Source of the DNA: Girardinichthys multiradiatus
Taxonomy: Eukaryota > Chordata > Actinopteri > Cyprinodontiformes > Goodeidae
NCBI RefSeq assembly: GCF_021462225.1
Contig: NC_061817.1
Location: forward strand, 14,847,810 to 14,911,809
Direction: 5' to 3'
DNA length: 64,000 nt
Shown piece by piece: positions 52,801-63,770 of this stretch (position 1 is its first letter; each line of letters starts with the position of its first letter). The translations under genes and the position numbers were made by a program. Below the pieces are notes generated by a model. That model had not been told where the DNA came from, ran no database searches, and saw nothing but the letters and a program-made list of their open reading frames with translations.

Positions 52801-55800
52801 GGAGGCAGCAGCTCTGTTTGTTTTCATTTGCTGACCAGCTGTTAATCTGCCATCCTTCCCACAGCCACTGTTGATTTTTGATGTCCAGTTCCTAAACAGT
52901 GTGGGAGACCTGCTGGATCTGATCCCAGCCTTGGTTCCCAGCTCCAACTCTCCGCTCAGAGACTTCAAACTCCCAGGGATGGGGCACTGCTCAGCTCTCA
53001 TCAAGGTGAGATACCTAATCTGATTCAGCCAGATTGATGCCCCTTTCAAAAGAATTGTCAGCAAAACAAAGTATAAGGTCACACTTCCTCAAAATGTCTG
53101 CAGAGCACATCAGCAATGTGCCAGCTGACATACAATCATGCTAAAAAGAAAGTACACCTACTTTAAATTCCAGGCTTTTACATATTTTTGAAATGCACTG
53201 ATCAACCCGCCAGGGATTGGAATCGGCTCTGATCAGTGATCTGCAGGCCAGATACAGAAACAAAACAGATTTGTTTCTATTCATTAAACGCATCCAAACT
53301 AAGAATTTCCACAGTTTTAGTATAGGAGTGGATCAACCAACAGTCCGTTGATGTGCAGTTTTAAAGTTACTTAAAAATCAGATAAGAGTTAGGGACATAT
53401 TTTCTGATGCATAAATGGAGATAATAATAAGTTTTTAATTTGGATTGGATTTAAATTTACAACTTCAATCAAACTTGTTACATTCCTTTAAATAAAAACA
53501 AAATCTGAAATCGGTTTCGGCCAGGAAAAGCGTGATCATTGCATCTGTATTTTTTCAATTTGTCTAGAATTGTTGGTGAATACCTGATTTCTTACAGATT
53601 AATTTTGTCAAGGCAAATTGATGGAATCTGTGGTGTGTTGCTTTCTACACTTGAGGTTAGATTTAAAACCTGGAAGACACCAGTTCATTTAAATGTTAAA
53701 TATGTGCTTTCTTTCCAGTATGACATTAAGGTGGTCTTTATGTACAAAATTAGAAGTAAAGAGTTGATTTTTGTGTTAACTAACCTGTTGCTGCCTTATT
53801 GGAATTACATTTTTATTTTATTTTTTTTGTGCAGTGCAGTTCTAGTTTTGCTTCATCTTCTACAAGTTAATGATCCTGTATTTGTTTATCCATTATTATT
53901 ACCCAATAGGACACAATTAAACACAACAAAGTATAATTCTGAAGCGTTTAGGTCAGTTATGTTTTCAGATTATTCTTTCCAATTGTACCATATTTTACCT
54001 AGAGCTGCACAATATACCTAATTAGAATTGCCATCACAATATCAATATGTATAATATTGCAGTTAAAAAGGACTGCTTGAATTCAATTATAGTTTTATCT
54101 TCCATGCATTTATGCTCTACATGCCAATAATATGGACTGTTACATGGACATCTCCCTGACCCTGATGTTCACACCTGCAATAGACTTGTTAGACTGAGAT
54201 GAAGAAGCTCATGCAGAGTTTGGGAGACATTATGATAAAAAACAAAGAAAAAAGGAAGGTAAATTTGGTTTAATCATAATCGATATCATCTTTGGAATTT
54301 TCAGCAATAATATCACAACTGAGAGGCTTCCTAATATCATGGAACCCCATTTTTACCCAGTTACACTCTTCATTGTAACTCGTGCTGTTTTTGATCTGAG
54401 TTGATCATCCTTAAAACTGATAAGTTGTTGTTAACACAACAAACAGCTTGTTACTTCACTGGTGTGAAGGTTGCCGATTGCTGCCCTTTTCATCAGATCC
54501 TTTGGCTTGCAGCTAAAACAATGGCGAGATACAGGTGGCAAAGCTGCAACCTGATAAAGAGCCTTACAATACATTTTTCAGAGCGCTCCATCCACGATGG
54601 CCTTGGTGTGAGGCCAGTATGACCAGTCCTGGTTCAGATGTTCTATGAAAGTGAATGTTCAGACAAGATGTCACTGCTGTTCACAGGCTTCTCCATTCTG
54701 CACCCAGGACCCTGATATGCCATGATGAAACCATGATGATCTGTGCACACTCAAAAATGTTGTGGAGGTCTCTAATACTCCATCATACATGATGGGAGCA
54801 AACCTTATTCTTCTCAGAAAATCAATAAATCCCTCCAGGACGCTGTAAAGATCATCAACGCTCAGGCTAATTTTTTTATTGGGAAGGGAGCCTATAAATT
54901 ATGACAGTAATAATATAATGCAATACATCTTGTATAGAAAAGTGTTTTTGAACCATAAACCTTATGTCCACTCAACTGTCTGGTGTCTTCCTCCATAGAT
55001 GCTTCCAGGCTATGAGAACCTCCTGTTTGCCCATTCCAGCTGGTACACCTACGCTGCCACCATGCGCATTTACAAACACTGGGATTTTCACATCTCTGAG
55101 GCCCACGCAGCCACTGGGAAACTATCGTTCAGCAGCTACCCAGGTAACAGAAGGCCCAGGACAGTTTCTGTTTGTCTCTCAAAATCTTCTGTCTGACTAA
55201 TCAGTTCTTTTTTTGTTCTCTCCAGGTTTTCTTGTGTCTCTGGATGATTTCTACCTTTTGGGTAGTGGTTTGATGATGACCCAGACCACCAATAACGTCT
55301 TTAATTTCTCCCTATTTGATAAAATCACTCCAAACAGCCTGTTGGCGTGGCAGAGGGTCAGACTGGCTCATAGCTTGGCTCACACAGGAGAAGAATGGGC
55401 CAAAATCTTCTCAAAGTACAACTCTGGTCAGTGGATCACAGTAATCTTATATGCACCTTTGAATGCACCTTTTTACCACTCCTTCCTCTGCTAACCATCC
55501 CTGCAGGCACCTACAACAACCAGTACATGGTGGTGGACAGGAGCAAAGTTAAGCTGGGTCACAGCATTGATGACGGTGCTCTGACCGTGGTGGAGCAGAT
55601 CCCTGACTTGGTGGAATACTCTGATCAGACACAAGCTCTGCGCCGAGGTAACACGTCATCCTTTTCTGTTTTTGACACCACTTGTCTTGTCGATCTCTAA
55701 AGCATACGGTTCCTTTCGGCTTTCGGTTGATGCAGGTCACTGGCCGTCCTACAACATTCCCTTCCACCAGAACATCTACATCCTGAGCGGATACGGGCAA

Positions 55801-58800
55801 ATGTGGAGGAAGTATGGAGAGGACTTCTCCTACGACCTATGTCCCAGAGCCAAAATCTTCCGGCGCGACCAGGCTGATGTGAAGGATCTGGACTCTTTGA
55901 AACACATCATGAGGTTCAATGGTGAGTTATTTAATGTCACTTTGTAGCATCAGTGATTTTCATTCAAACTTATAGTGGCCCTCAAAAGTCTACAAACCCT
56001 TGTTAAAAGGCCAGGTGTCTGTGATGTAAAAATTCAGACCATGTAAAAAAAAATTCTAAACTTTTCGTCGTCGTCCGCTTCATCAAGGACCGGGTCAGCA
56101 GACTCCTGTGCAAGGCATTCCCAGGCCAGCCGGGAGACATAGTCCCTCCAGCGTGTCCTGGGCCTCCTCCCGGTGGGACATGCCTGGAAAACCGTCCGGT
56201 GCCTCAGGAGAGGGAAGCAGTGCTTCACCAACATTGTTTACAGTGGAGTTGGGGAGCTGCTGACCTTGACTGGGGATATTATCATGCAGGATCTCCTCAG
56301 TCCCAGCGTGGTGAATGCAGATACTGGAGACATGGAGTTGGACACTTTCATCAACCAGACTGAAGTCACAGAGGTGGTTAAAAAGCTCCACGGTGGCAGG
56401 GCTTCAGAGGTGGATGAAATCCGCTCTAGGTACCTTAAGTCTCTGAATGTTGTGGGGCTGTCGTGGCTGACATGCTTCTTCAACACTGAGTGGCAGTCGG
56501 GGACAGTGCCTCTAGCCTGGCAGACCAGGTTGGTGGTCCCCCTTCATAAGAAGGGTGACCGGAGGGTATGTTCCAACTATAGGGGGATTACAGTACCCCA
56601 GGACTACACAGGATATACAGGATTACAGGTATTTGAGAGGAGAGTCCGGCTGATAGTCGAACCTCGGCTTCAGGAGGAGCAGTGTGGTTTTCGTCCCGGC
56701 CGTGGAACACTGAACCAGCTCTATACCCTCTACAGGGTACTCGAGGGTTCGTGGGAGTTTGCCCAACCGGTCCACATGTGTTTTGTGGACTTGGAGAAGG
56801 CATTCGACTGTGTCCCTCATGATGCCCTGTGGGGGGTGCTCCAGGAATATGGAATTGGGGGCCCTTTATTAGGGGCCATCCGGTCTCTGTACAAGTGGAG
56901 CAGGAGTTTGGTCCGCATTGCCGGCACTAAGTCGGACCTGTTCCTGGTGCATGTTGGACTCCAGCAGGGCTGCCCTTTGTCACCGGTCCTGTTCATAACT
57001 TTTATGGACAGGATTTCTAGACGCAGCCAAGGGCTGGAGGGGGTCTGGTTTGGGGACCAGTGGATTTCGTCTCTTCTTTTTGCAGATGACGTGGTCCTGC
57101 TGGCCCCCTCTAGCCAAGACCTACAGCATGCGCTAGGGCGGTTCACAGCCGAGTGTGAAGCAACTAGGATGAGGATAGGTTCCTCCAAGTCCGAGGCCAT
57201 GGTTCTCGACCGGAAAAGGGTGGCTTGTCCTCTTCAGGTTGGAGGCGAGTTCCTGCCTCAAGTGGAGGAGTTCAAGTATCTGGGTATCTTGTTCATAAGT
57301 CAGGGGAGAATGGAATATCAACAGATAGATCGGTGCTGCTGCTGCAGTAATGAGTACGCTATGCCGGTCCGTTGTGGTGAAGAGAGAGCTGAGCCGAAAA
57401 GCGAAGCTCTCAATTTACCGGTCGGTCTACGTTTCTATCCTCACCTATGGCCATGAACTTTGGGTCATGACCGAAAGAACGAGATCCCGGATACAAGCGG
57501 CTGAAATGAGCTTCCTCCGTAGGGTGTCCGGGCACTCCCTTAGAGATAGGGTGAGGAGCTCCGCCATCCGGGAGGGGCTCGGAGTAGAGCCGCTGCTCTT
57601 CCACATCAAGAGGAGCCAGTTGAGGTGGTCCAGGCATCTCCTAAACATTTCCTCATGTGAAATCTATCCTGTACAATTGAACTGAAAACAAACAAATATA
57701 AAATTTTAAAAAATCAATAACCCTGTTTAATAAGTGTGTACACTCTTAAACTATTACTTTATTGAAACACCTTTCATTCAGTTTCAGCATTCAGTCTTCA
57801 TAGGTAGGATTCTATCAGATTTACATATCTTGACTTAATATTTGCCCAATATTTCTTACGAAGGTTTTCCCCAAATCTGTCGTATTGTGAGAAAATCTCA
57901 TGCTCCACAGCCCTCTTGAGGTGATCCCACTGATTTAGTTCTGATTTAGCTCTGATTAATTCTGGAAGTCCATTCAAAAGCTTTTACTTTATTTCCTTTT
58001 CCTGATTTTTAAGTTGTTTAACACGTTTATGACAAACTATGTGTCATTTTTCCTCTACTAAACAACATAGATTGTCTATTCTACATAGCACCTGTTAGTG
58101 GGTGGGACAAACAGTATTAGGCACAAAGTGAACAAATATAGACAAGTCAAATTATTTGAGTGAGTTTGACGTGGGCCAAATTCAGAAGACTAGACAACTT
58201 GGACAGAGTATCTCTAAAACTACAGCTCTTTCAGGGTGTTTATGGTCTGTAGTGCTCAGTATCTGTCAAAAGTGCTCCATGTTATGAATATTGGTGTTGT
58301 GGCAACAGGGTCATTAGTAATTGAAGTTCACTGATGCATTTGAATACTGTGAAATATTGCTGTAAAGGTTTAGTTATCCATCCAGAAGTGTCAACACATC
58401 ATTAATCAGTACGTGTAAACAAATGCTTTAGTTTCATTGGTTGGGTTTTCTTTTCAGACTACAAGAAAGATCCGTATTCTGAGGGCAACCCCTGCAAAAC
58501 CATCTGTTGCCGTAATGACCTGAAATCAGAAAAACCTTCACCAGGAGGCTGCTATGACACTAAAGTAAGACTTAATCAGGATGACCATAGACAGGAAGAG
58601 TTATTTTTTAAGTCTGTTTGTAGCCTCTCTCAGGTTGTAACTCGCTGTTTTGCTTTCCATCCAGGTGACAGATTTCAACATGGCGGGTGACTTTGTGGCA
58701 GAGGCGGTGAACGGGCCGACGACGCAGGACGGGCTCCCTCCGTTCTTCTGGGATAAATTCAGCAGCATCAGCCACCAGGGCCTGCCGCGGTACTACAACT

Positions 58801-58841
58801 TCACGTTTGTCAGGATGCAGCCTCGTTTGTTTGAGCCATGA
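49842..58841 (+). CDS. plbd1: PLBD1, phospholipase B-like 1
   Basis: Eleven exons: 49842-49896, 50349-50571, 51628-51711, 52103-52244, 52865-53005, 54999-55143, 55226-55426, 55507-55647, 55736-55921, 58458-58564, 58665-58841. These give 1602 nt, 533 residues (human about 553). Exon 1 encodes a signal peptide ([18 protein letters not shown]). The acceptor at 50347-50348 is preferred over one at 50320 because only it keeps the frame. The family is a lysosomal Ntn-hydrolase. The [10 protein letters not shown] motif supplies the predicted nucleophile Cys210, exposed by self-cleavage. The ending has [15 protein letters not shown] and [14 protein letters not shown], diagnostic of PLBD1. Several NxS/T sites suit a glycosylated lumenal protein. 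The donor after exon 4 (GTCAAT) is weak. Intron 9 holds a nested LINE. Confidence 0.93.
50665..51515. mobile_element. Decayed Tc1-type element in plbd1 intron 2
   Basis: The left end GCAGAAGTGTTCATACCCC and the right end with TGTGTAAAATTTCAAAGGTC and GTTTGCAAGGCAC resemble the inverted ends of a fish Tc1 family. The middle retains GTGAAACATGGCGGTGGCAG (KHGGGS region). It is heavily mutated. Confidence 0.6.
53006..54998. other. plbd1 intron 5, nothing recognised
   Basis: A 2-kb AT-rich intron. The 160-codon open frame at 53539-54021 is low-complexity and hydrophobic by base composition, without homologous features that I can see. Confidence 0.5.
55972..57960. mobile_element. DNA transposon relic hosting a LINE, plbd1 intron 9
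   Basis: The end-like text GTGGCCCTCAAAAGTCTACA at about 55977 and the continuation after 57652 (ACAATTGAACTGAAAACAAA, then TAAGTGTGTACACTCTTAAA) belong to one fish DNA-transposon family with fragments of a minus-strand transposase up to about 57960. It is split at 56067/57641 by a LINE. Confidence 0.55.
56067..57640 (-). mobile_element. LINE insertion with twin-primed inversion
   Basis: The 3-prime part lies on the minus strand (56067 to about 56220) and encodes the C-terminus ([20 protein letters not shown]). The 5-prime part lies on the plus strand (about 56220-57640) and encodes the reverse transcriptase: [66 protein letters not shown], then a frameshift near 57330 and [20 protein letters not shown]. 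The outer end of the inverted part (SQLRW) is the protein region just before the C-terminal piece, as twin priming predicts. The 11-base duplications CTAAACTTTTC (56056-56066) and CTAAACATTTC (57641-57651) flank it. Clade not assigned. Confidence 0.88.
58085..58350 (+). mobile_element. Tc1 DNA-binding region fragment, plbd1 intron 9
   Basis: The segment around GGACAGAGTATCTCTAAAAC, followed by CTACAGCTCTTTCAGGGTG and CAGTATCTGTCAAAAGTGCT, is the helix-turn-helix part of a common fish Tc1 family. The catalytic part is absent. Confidence 0.6.
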
Positions 58842-59216
58842 GCTGTGTGTGGATGTGTGTGTGTGTTTGCAAAGAAACGAAGCAAGTCTTCTTCCCAGAG
58901 GCTTTTTGTGTGATGAATCCCCAGGGCCACAGGTACAATCTGTATACAGAACATCTCTCCGAATGAACGAAGCTTGTTCAACGTCCAAACAGCATTTCAA
59001 TGTGCATTTTTCTGTAATTTGTGCTCTCACAGTATAAGGAATTATCTATTTACAGTCACAGGAGTGTGTTTCTTTTGGTATCTTGAACACTGACAGCAAC
59101 TTTAGTAAACGTACCAAATCAATGCACTATGTTATCTTTTAATCACTTGAATGTAAACAGTGCAATAGGTGCTGATTCTCTCTGCTGATGTGATTTATTC
59201 ACTTTAAATCTATGCC

Positions 59217-59222
59217 AATAAA
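59217..59222 (+). terminator. Poly(A) signal of plbd1
   Basis: AATAAA (in GCCAATAAAGC), 376 bases after the plbd1 stop and a plausible end of the mRNA. Confidence 0.65.
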
Positions 59223-59599
59223 GCAACATCTCAGGTTTGTGTTTTTCTCTAAGCCTGTGTGTTATGTTGTAAATGTGCTTTTTATTACATTTTTACATTT
59301 TACCATCTTCGTTTTGTTTTGATCTTTGAGCACTGTGTTCAAAATGCTTGTGAAATCACTAAAACTCTGGAGGGCATCCATGTTGATTTAGATGTGTTCT
59401 AGGAATGCTAGACATAAAACAAATCCCTTTATTTTAGAAAATCTTGTGGTAGAGATAATATTGGAAAATATTGCAATGATGGTATTAGTTGCGATATATG
59501 CCTATCTATATAGCAAATGATTATTGCATTCCAAACAGTCCTTTGCGATATGAATATTGCACCCGCTAATATTGCTAAGATGATTTGTGATATATTGTG

Positions 59600-59890
59600 C
59601 AGCCTTGATGTGTTCTATCCATCTATCCATCCATTGTCTATAGCTGCTTGTCCTTGTAGGGGTGCGGGAGGGTTTTGGCTGGTGCCTATCTCCAGTCCAT
59701 CCCAGGGCAACACAGAGACACACAGGATAAATATGTATGTACGCACACTCACACCTAAGGACAATTTAGAGCAAGCAATGAACCTAACACTCATGAAGCC
59801 AGAGTACCCAAAGAAAACCCACGTATGCACTGGGAGAACATGCAAACTCCATGAAGAAAGACCCCAGGCTGGGATTAGAACCTTGCTTCT
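59600..59890 (-). repeat. RTE-like retroposon 3-prime region
   Basis: ATCC-type tandem repeats at about 59612-59632, then GGTGCGGGAGGGTTTTGGC, ACACTCACACCTAAGGACAA and GAGAACATGCAAACTCCATG. This is the common non-coding 3-prime text of fish RTE-type retroposons, here on the minus strand. Confidence 0.55.
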
Positions 59891-60054
59891 AGTAATTCCA
59901 AGTTTATAAGCTTTTGTTTTGTTTGTACTGTATTCACTTACGTACCTGAATCATACTTCCACAAGATCACCAGCTCAGTCTTCAAGCCAGTTACTGGTTT
60001 AAGGAGACATCGCTAGGGCTGCAGAGAATTTAAGTACACCCTTTCATCAAACTT

Positions 60055-60175
60055 TTTGACAGGTGGGTGGGACTTCCGGTGAGGGCGGGATTTCCGGTGG
60101 GGGGCCATATGGGCGCCATGTGGGCAGGAGGTCACGTGGTCAAGCAGGTGGTGTGTCCAGGGGGCGTAACAGTGG
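60055..60175. repeat. Polinton left-terminal region, copy 2
   Basis: TTTTGACAGGTGGGTGGG is followed by ACTTCCGG (60072-60079, a consensus ETS/GABP site) and a second related block (GGGATTTCCGGTGG). GGGGGCGTAAC near 60160 has a counterpart near 19062 in copy 1. Shared text marks the element start, although the exact first base is uncertain. Confidence 0.55.
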
Positions 60176-60453
60176 ATGCTGATTGGTTGTTTTCATTAGG
60201 GCAAATACCTTAAATGAGTCAATTAAAACACGGGGTGTGTTTTGTTATAACTAGACAAGACAATATGGTATTATCGGAAACTGTTTGGCCATCAGCAACA
60301 ATTAAAATAGGGGGGTGGTTTGTAAGCATCGTTAAACCTTGAATAACCCAATGAAAACAATAGGGCGTGCCTTAGTGTTTACTTTAATACAGAGATAAAA
60401 CTCTGCCCTTTACATGCAGCATTCGTTTGGAAAAAAAGACCACCCGTTCAACA

Positions 60454-61404
60454 ATGGCTAGAGTTAAGAGAGTTTATCGTCAGCGGAGGAGAAACGCAAC
60501 GCGTGCCCAGATGATGATGATGAACAAGCAAACTGCATCATAATTCCTCAACGGAGATACCTATCGGAATTCCCGTCGTTGACATACTCTACCGATGATG
60601 AGGATCCAACATCAACTTCAACAACCATGGTTGAAAATCAGGACCTCGGTTCGGCCAAGAGGTATGTCAGTTCTGTGCGAAACCCCAGTGACCGTCTACC
60701 AGTATTCATCCCGTGAATTGAATGCTCCTAAGAAATCAACATACTACATCTGCAGGGTACAAAGACCCCCGTTCAAGACTCTGCAGGAAGAATGGTCTTG
60801 GAGCCATATGGCCTGGTTGGCAGCTGGGGTTATTTTTCATGTATGAAATAGGAAGAGCTTTGCCTGTACAATTGGATCAAGATGAGGTATTTAATGGATC
60901 ACTGGCTCTGTGTACACTCACCCACAGCGACGGGGCTGTGTTAAAGCTTGCAATCCCGCACCTTAATGATAGCCCTGAAACAGTCTCACGGCAGGAGAGG
61001 GAGGAAGAAGAAGAAGAAGAAAATGAACTGTCTCCTCGACCTGTTAAAACGGGCCGAGAATGTTCATTATACATTCCGATGTTGAAATAGCTGAGAGAGA
61101 ACCTCTCTTTAGCGCAGTGGGGGTCAAAAACCCAGCAAATGGCCGCTGGTCTTTTCGGGCAAGCAGACGCAGGAACAACCGGACGAGTCCCTCAGATCTG
61201 TTTGTGTTGGAGGCTTTCAATCAAGACTGCGGCGTATTCAAGACAATGCTGGCTCTGCCGTTTGAAGCTTGGGCAGAAGAAGATGATGAAATGGACATCG
61301 TCTTTCCGACCTTTTCCAAAAGTCACGAAGTTGGATCGATGTCATGTCAGTGAAAAAAAACGCTGACGTTTCCTGTTTTACGTTTAGAACGAACCCTCTT
61401 CTGA
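60454..61404 (+). pseudogene. Polinton ORF A, copy 2
   Basis: Aligned to copy 1 ORF A from MxRVKRV at 60454 to the stop at 61402-61404. Both conserved blocks survive: LCETPVTVYQYSSRELNAPK, VQRPPF and GSLALCTLTH, then PSDLFVLEAFNQDCGVFKTM. The frame changes several times (for example near 60560, 60660, 60820 and 61060). The N-terminus is more Arg-rich than in copy 1. Selection or recent common origin would explain the block-wise conservation. Confidence 0.75.
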
Positions 61405-61424
61405 GGACACGCCCCTTCCTATGA

Positions 61425-61432
61425 TATATATA
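61425..61432 (+). promoter_or_regulatory. TATA box for ORF B, copy 2
   Basis: TATATATA at the same place relative to ORF B as in copy 1, followed by the shared AACTGCAAGCTCACAGACAC leader. Confidence 0.6.
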
Positions 61433-61474
61433 CGGGGGGATAACTGCAAGCTCACAGACACTGAGAATCGTATC

Positions 61475-62307
61475 ATGAGAATGAATGGACCGACACCATA
61501 CAGGGATCTCTACAACCACCGAGCAGAGATCCACTTCTCTCCTGAGCACGATGAAAGCTCAACATGGACCATATCATCCGCCTTCCCCTGACCTCTTCTC
61601 ACCATCCACCTCAACATCCTCATTCTCAGAGAACCACTACAGTCCTGCATCACCTACAGGATACAACATGAAATATCTACCGCTTTCTCCAGACCTCTGC
61701 TCACCATCACCGCTATTCATGACTGAGTCTGTAGACGCGAATGTCCTGCCTGAAGACATGAAGGTGGTCGTGGAGGAGGAGGTAGCCACCGGCTACTCAC
61801 CCTCTACCGAAGCCCCTACACAAACCCTGGAACCGATGGAGGACCCTCAGCCTTCAGCAGAGGATGAGAGTAACCAGGAGGACGGAAATTTACGGTTGGT
61901 TCTCAACCACCCTCATCATACGGTGAAAACAGCGATACTTCATTTATTCAACATAACCTCTTTGAACTATCTCAGAGAAACCTGCTATGGATGTATAACG
62001 AACCACCCAAGCCAGCGTTCAAACACCATTGCCTGGAGGTACTGGGGGAGGATTATTACCCAAGTCAACTTTCAACGCATCGTACGACGACTCGTAACCC
62101 CCAAACTCATTCCTGCTATTCAGAATCTTCTGGTACTTCGAAGCATACAAGCGGATGACTTCAGAGTGAAGACGATTGCCAAGACGGTTTTATATGAACT
62201 GAATCGGCATCCACAGTGCAATAGCGCACGTTTATGATCGCATGGTCGATGAGAAACATCTCAAACAACTTAACTCTGTTTCAGAGTGCTATGGACTGAC
62301 AAACTGA
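61475..62307 (+). pseudogene. Polinton ORF B, copy 2
   Basis: Start ATG at 61475 with TPYRDLY, a frameshift near 61560, then a long frame to 62237 with two SPDLxSP units, an acidic linker, LHLFNITSLNYLRETCYGC and the following His-rich segment. Compensating indels around 62010-62035 blur the last His and Cys of the putative zinc motif, but the DNA still contains His-His-Cys in another frame. The normal end, after SECYGLTN, is 62305-62307. It keeps CGA (Arg) where copy 1 has a TGA stop. Confidence 0.72.
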
Positions 62308-62540
62308 TCTTCACATGTTTGATCACTTGTTGTTGTATCATTTTTTTTTTTTTTGAGTATTCCAGTACTTTAGTTAATCTGCATTATATGATTTTTCTTC
62401 TTTTTTCTTTTTACTATTAAATACAATTAAAGTAGGAACATAGTAACCTTTCCCAAAAGTGTTGTTTAAAAAGCTAGTAGGTTTGAATTCATCTGCATTT
62501 TATCTGATTTGTTTTCTGGTTGTTTTTTGTTTATATTAAA

Positions 62541-62541
<1 letters not shown>

Positions 62542-62569
<28 letters not shown>
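62542..62569. repeat. 28-base A homopolymer
   Basis: An uninterrupted A run in the spacer before the copy 2 integrase, where copy 1 has a short AATAAAAAAAG string. It is a likely site of length error. Confidence 0.9.
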
Positions 62570-62572
<3 letters not shown>

Positions 62573-62643
62573 ATAAATCTACCCTCCTGTGTGTTTTTTC
62601 TCATTATTTAACAAGTAATCGGCAGAGTGAGCATAAGGCAGAG

Positions 62644-63733
62644 ATGGCAGGAAGACGGCTGATGAAGAAAGTATATTATAGCCCTTCAAATCCGGGAAGT
62701 TTTGGGGGTGTAGATAGGCTGAGGATGGTTTATGCAAGATGAAACGGGAAAGAAAGGTTGCGGTTTGAAAAAAGTTAAAGATTTTTTATCAGGAGAAGAT
62801 ACCTATACTCTACATAAACCTGCAAGAATAAAGTTTCCCGAGAAACAGAGTTTTTGTCACCAGACCATTGAGGCAGTTCCAGGCTGATCTCTGTGACATG
62901 CAAGCTCTGGCCATGGAAAATGATGGTTATAATTATTTATTAACAGTCATTGACATCTTTTCAAAAAGGGCGTAGGTACGAGTTTTGAAGAGGAAAACAG
63001 CGCTCTGAGGTGGTAAAGGCATTGAATCAGTTTTACAGAAAGTCAGACCCCAAAAAACTTCAGACTGATTCCGGGTAAAGAATTTTTTAACAAGAAATTT
63101 AAAGTTTTAATGGAGAAACACGGTATTGAACATTTTGCCACAGCGAGGTGAGCAAAAGCTTCAGTGGTCAAGAGATTTAACCGCACATTAAAACAAGGAT
63201 GTGGGAGATATTTTACAGCTAACAATACCCGCGGTACGTCGATGTACTGCAAAACCTAGCTAGAAGCTACACACCATTCCTACCACTCCAGCATTAAAGA
63301 TAGCCCTATGGAAGTGACCCCAGAAAATGCCTTCAAGTGTTTCAGAATCGTATGATGTCAAGTCCACAGATATTGCAAGGACTCAGTGACAACGTTTAAA
63401 CAAGGGGATCTTGTCAGAATATCCAAGTTCCGTGGAGTGTTTGACAAAAAATACGAACAGAGTTTTACAGGATGAAGTGTTTACAGTCTATGACCGATAC
63501 CCCGTTCTCCTCCTGTATACAAACTCAAAGATTTGGATGGAGAACCTATCGAGGGTTCCTTGTACGCTGAGGAACTTCAAAAAGTAAAATATTTTAACTA
63601 CAAGATGTATCAAGTGGAAAAATATTAAAACGACGTACGGTCAAAGGGAGTCAAACAGGTTTTTGTAAGCTGGAAAAACTGGCCTGAGAAATTCAACAGT
63701 TGATCAAGTTTGATGAACTTCGAAACGATATAA
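62644..63733 (+). pseudogene. int: Polinton integrase, copy 2
   Basis: Same product as copy 1, starting at ATG 62644 (MAGRRLMKKVYYSPSNPGS). The region around 62970 has a TAG stop at the same codon as the copy 1 TAA. At least eight single-base indels break the frame (for example near 62730, 62755, 62835, 63010, 63075, 63195). The C-terminal SH3-like and chromodomain region is still readable to about 63733. Confidence 0.85.
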
Positions 63734-63770
63734 AAAGGTTTGCACTAAACCTCACAGTTGACACAGCATC

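Noticed and set aside
53539..54021. 160-codon frame in plbd1 intron 5
   Set aside because: Low-complexity Leu/Phe-rich translation of AT-rich intron, without features of a known protein.
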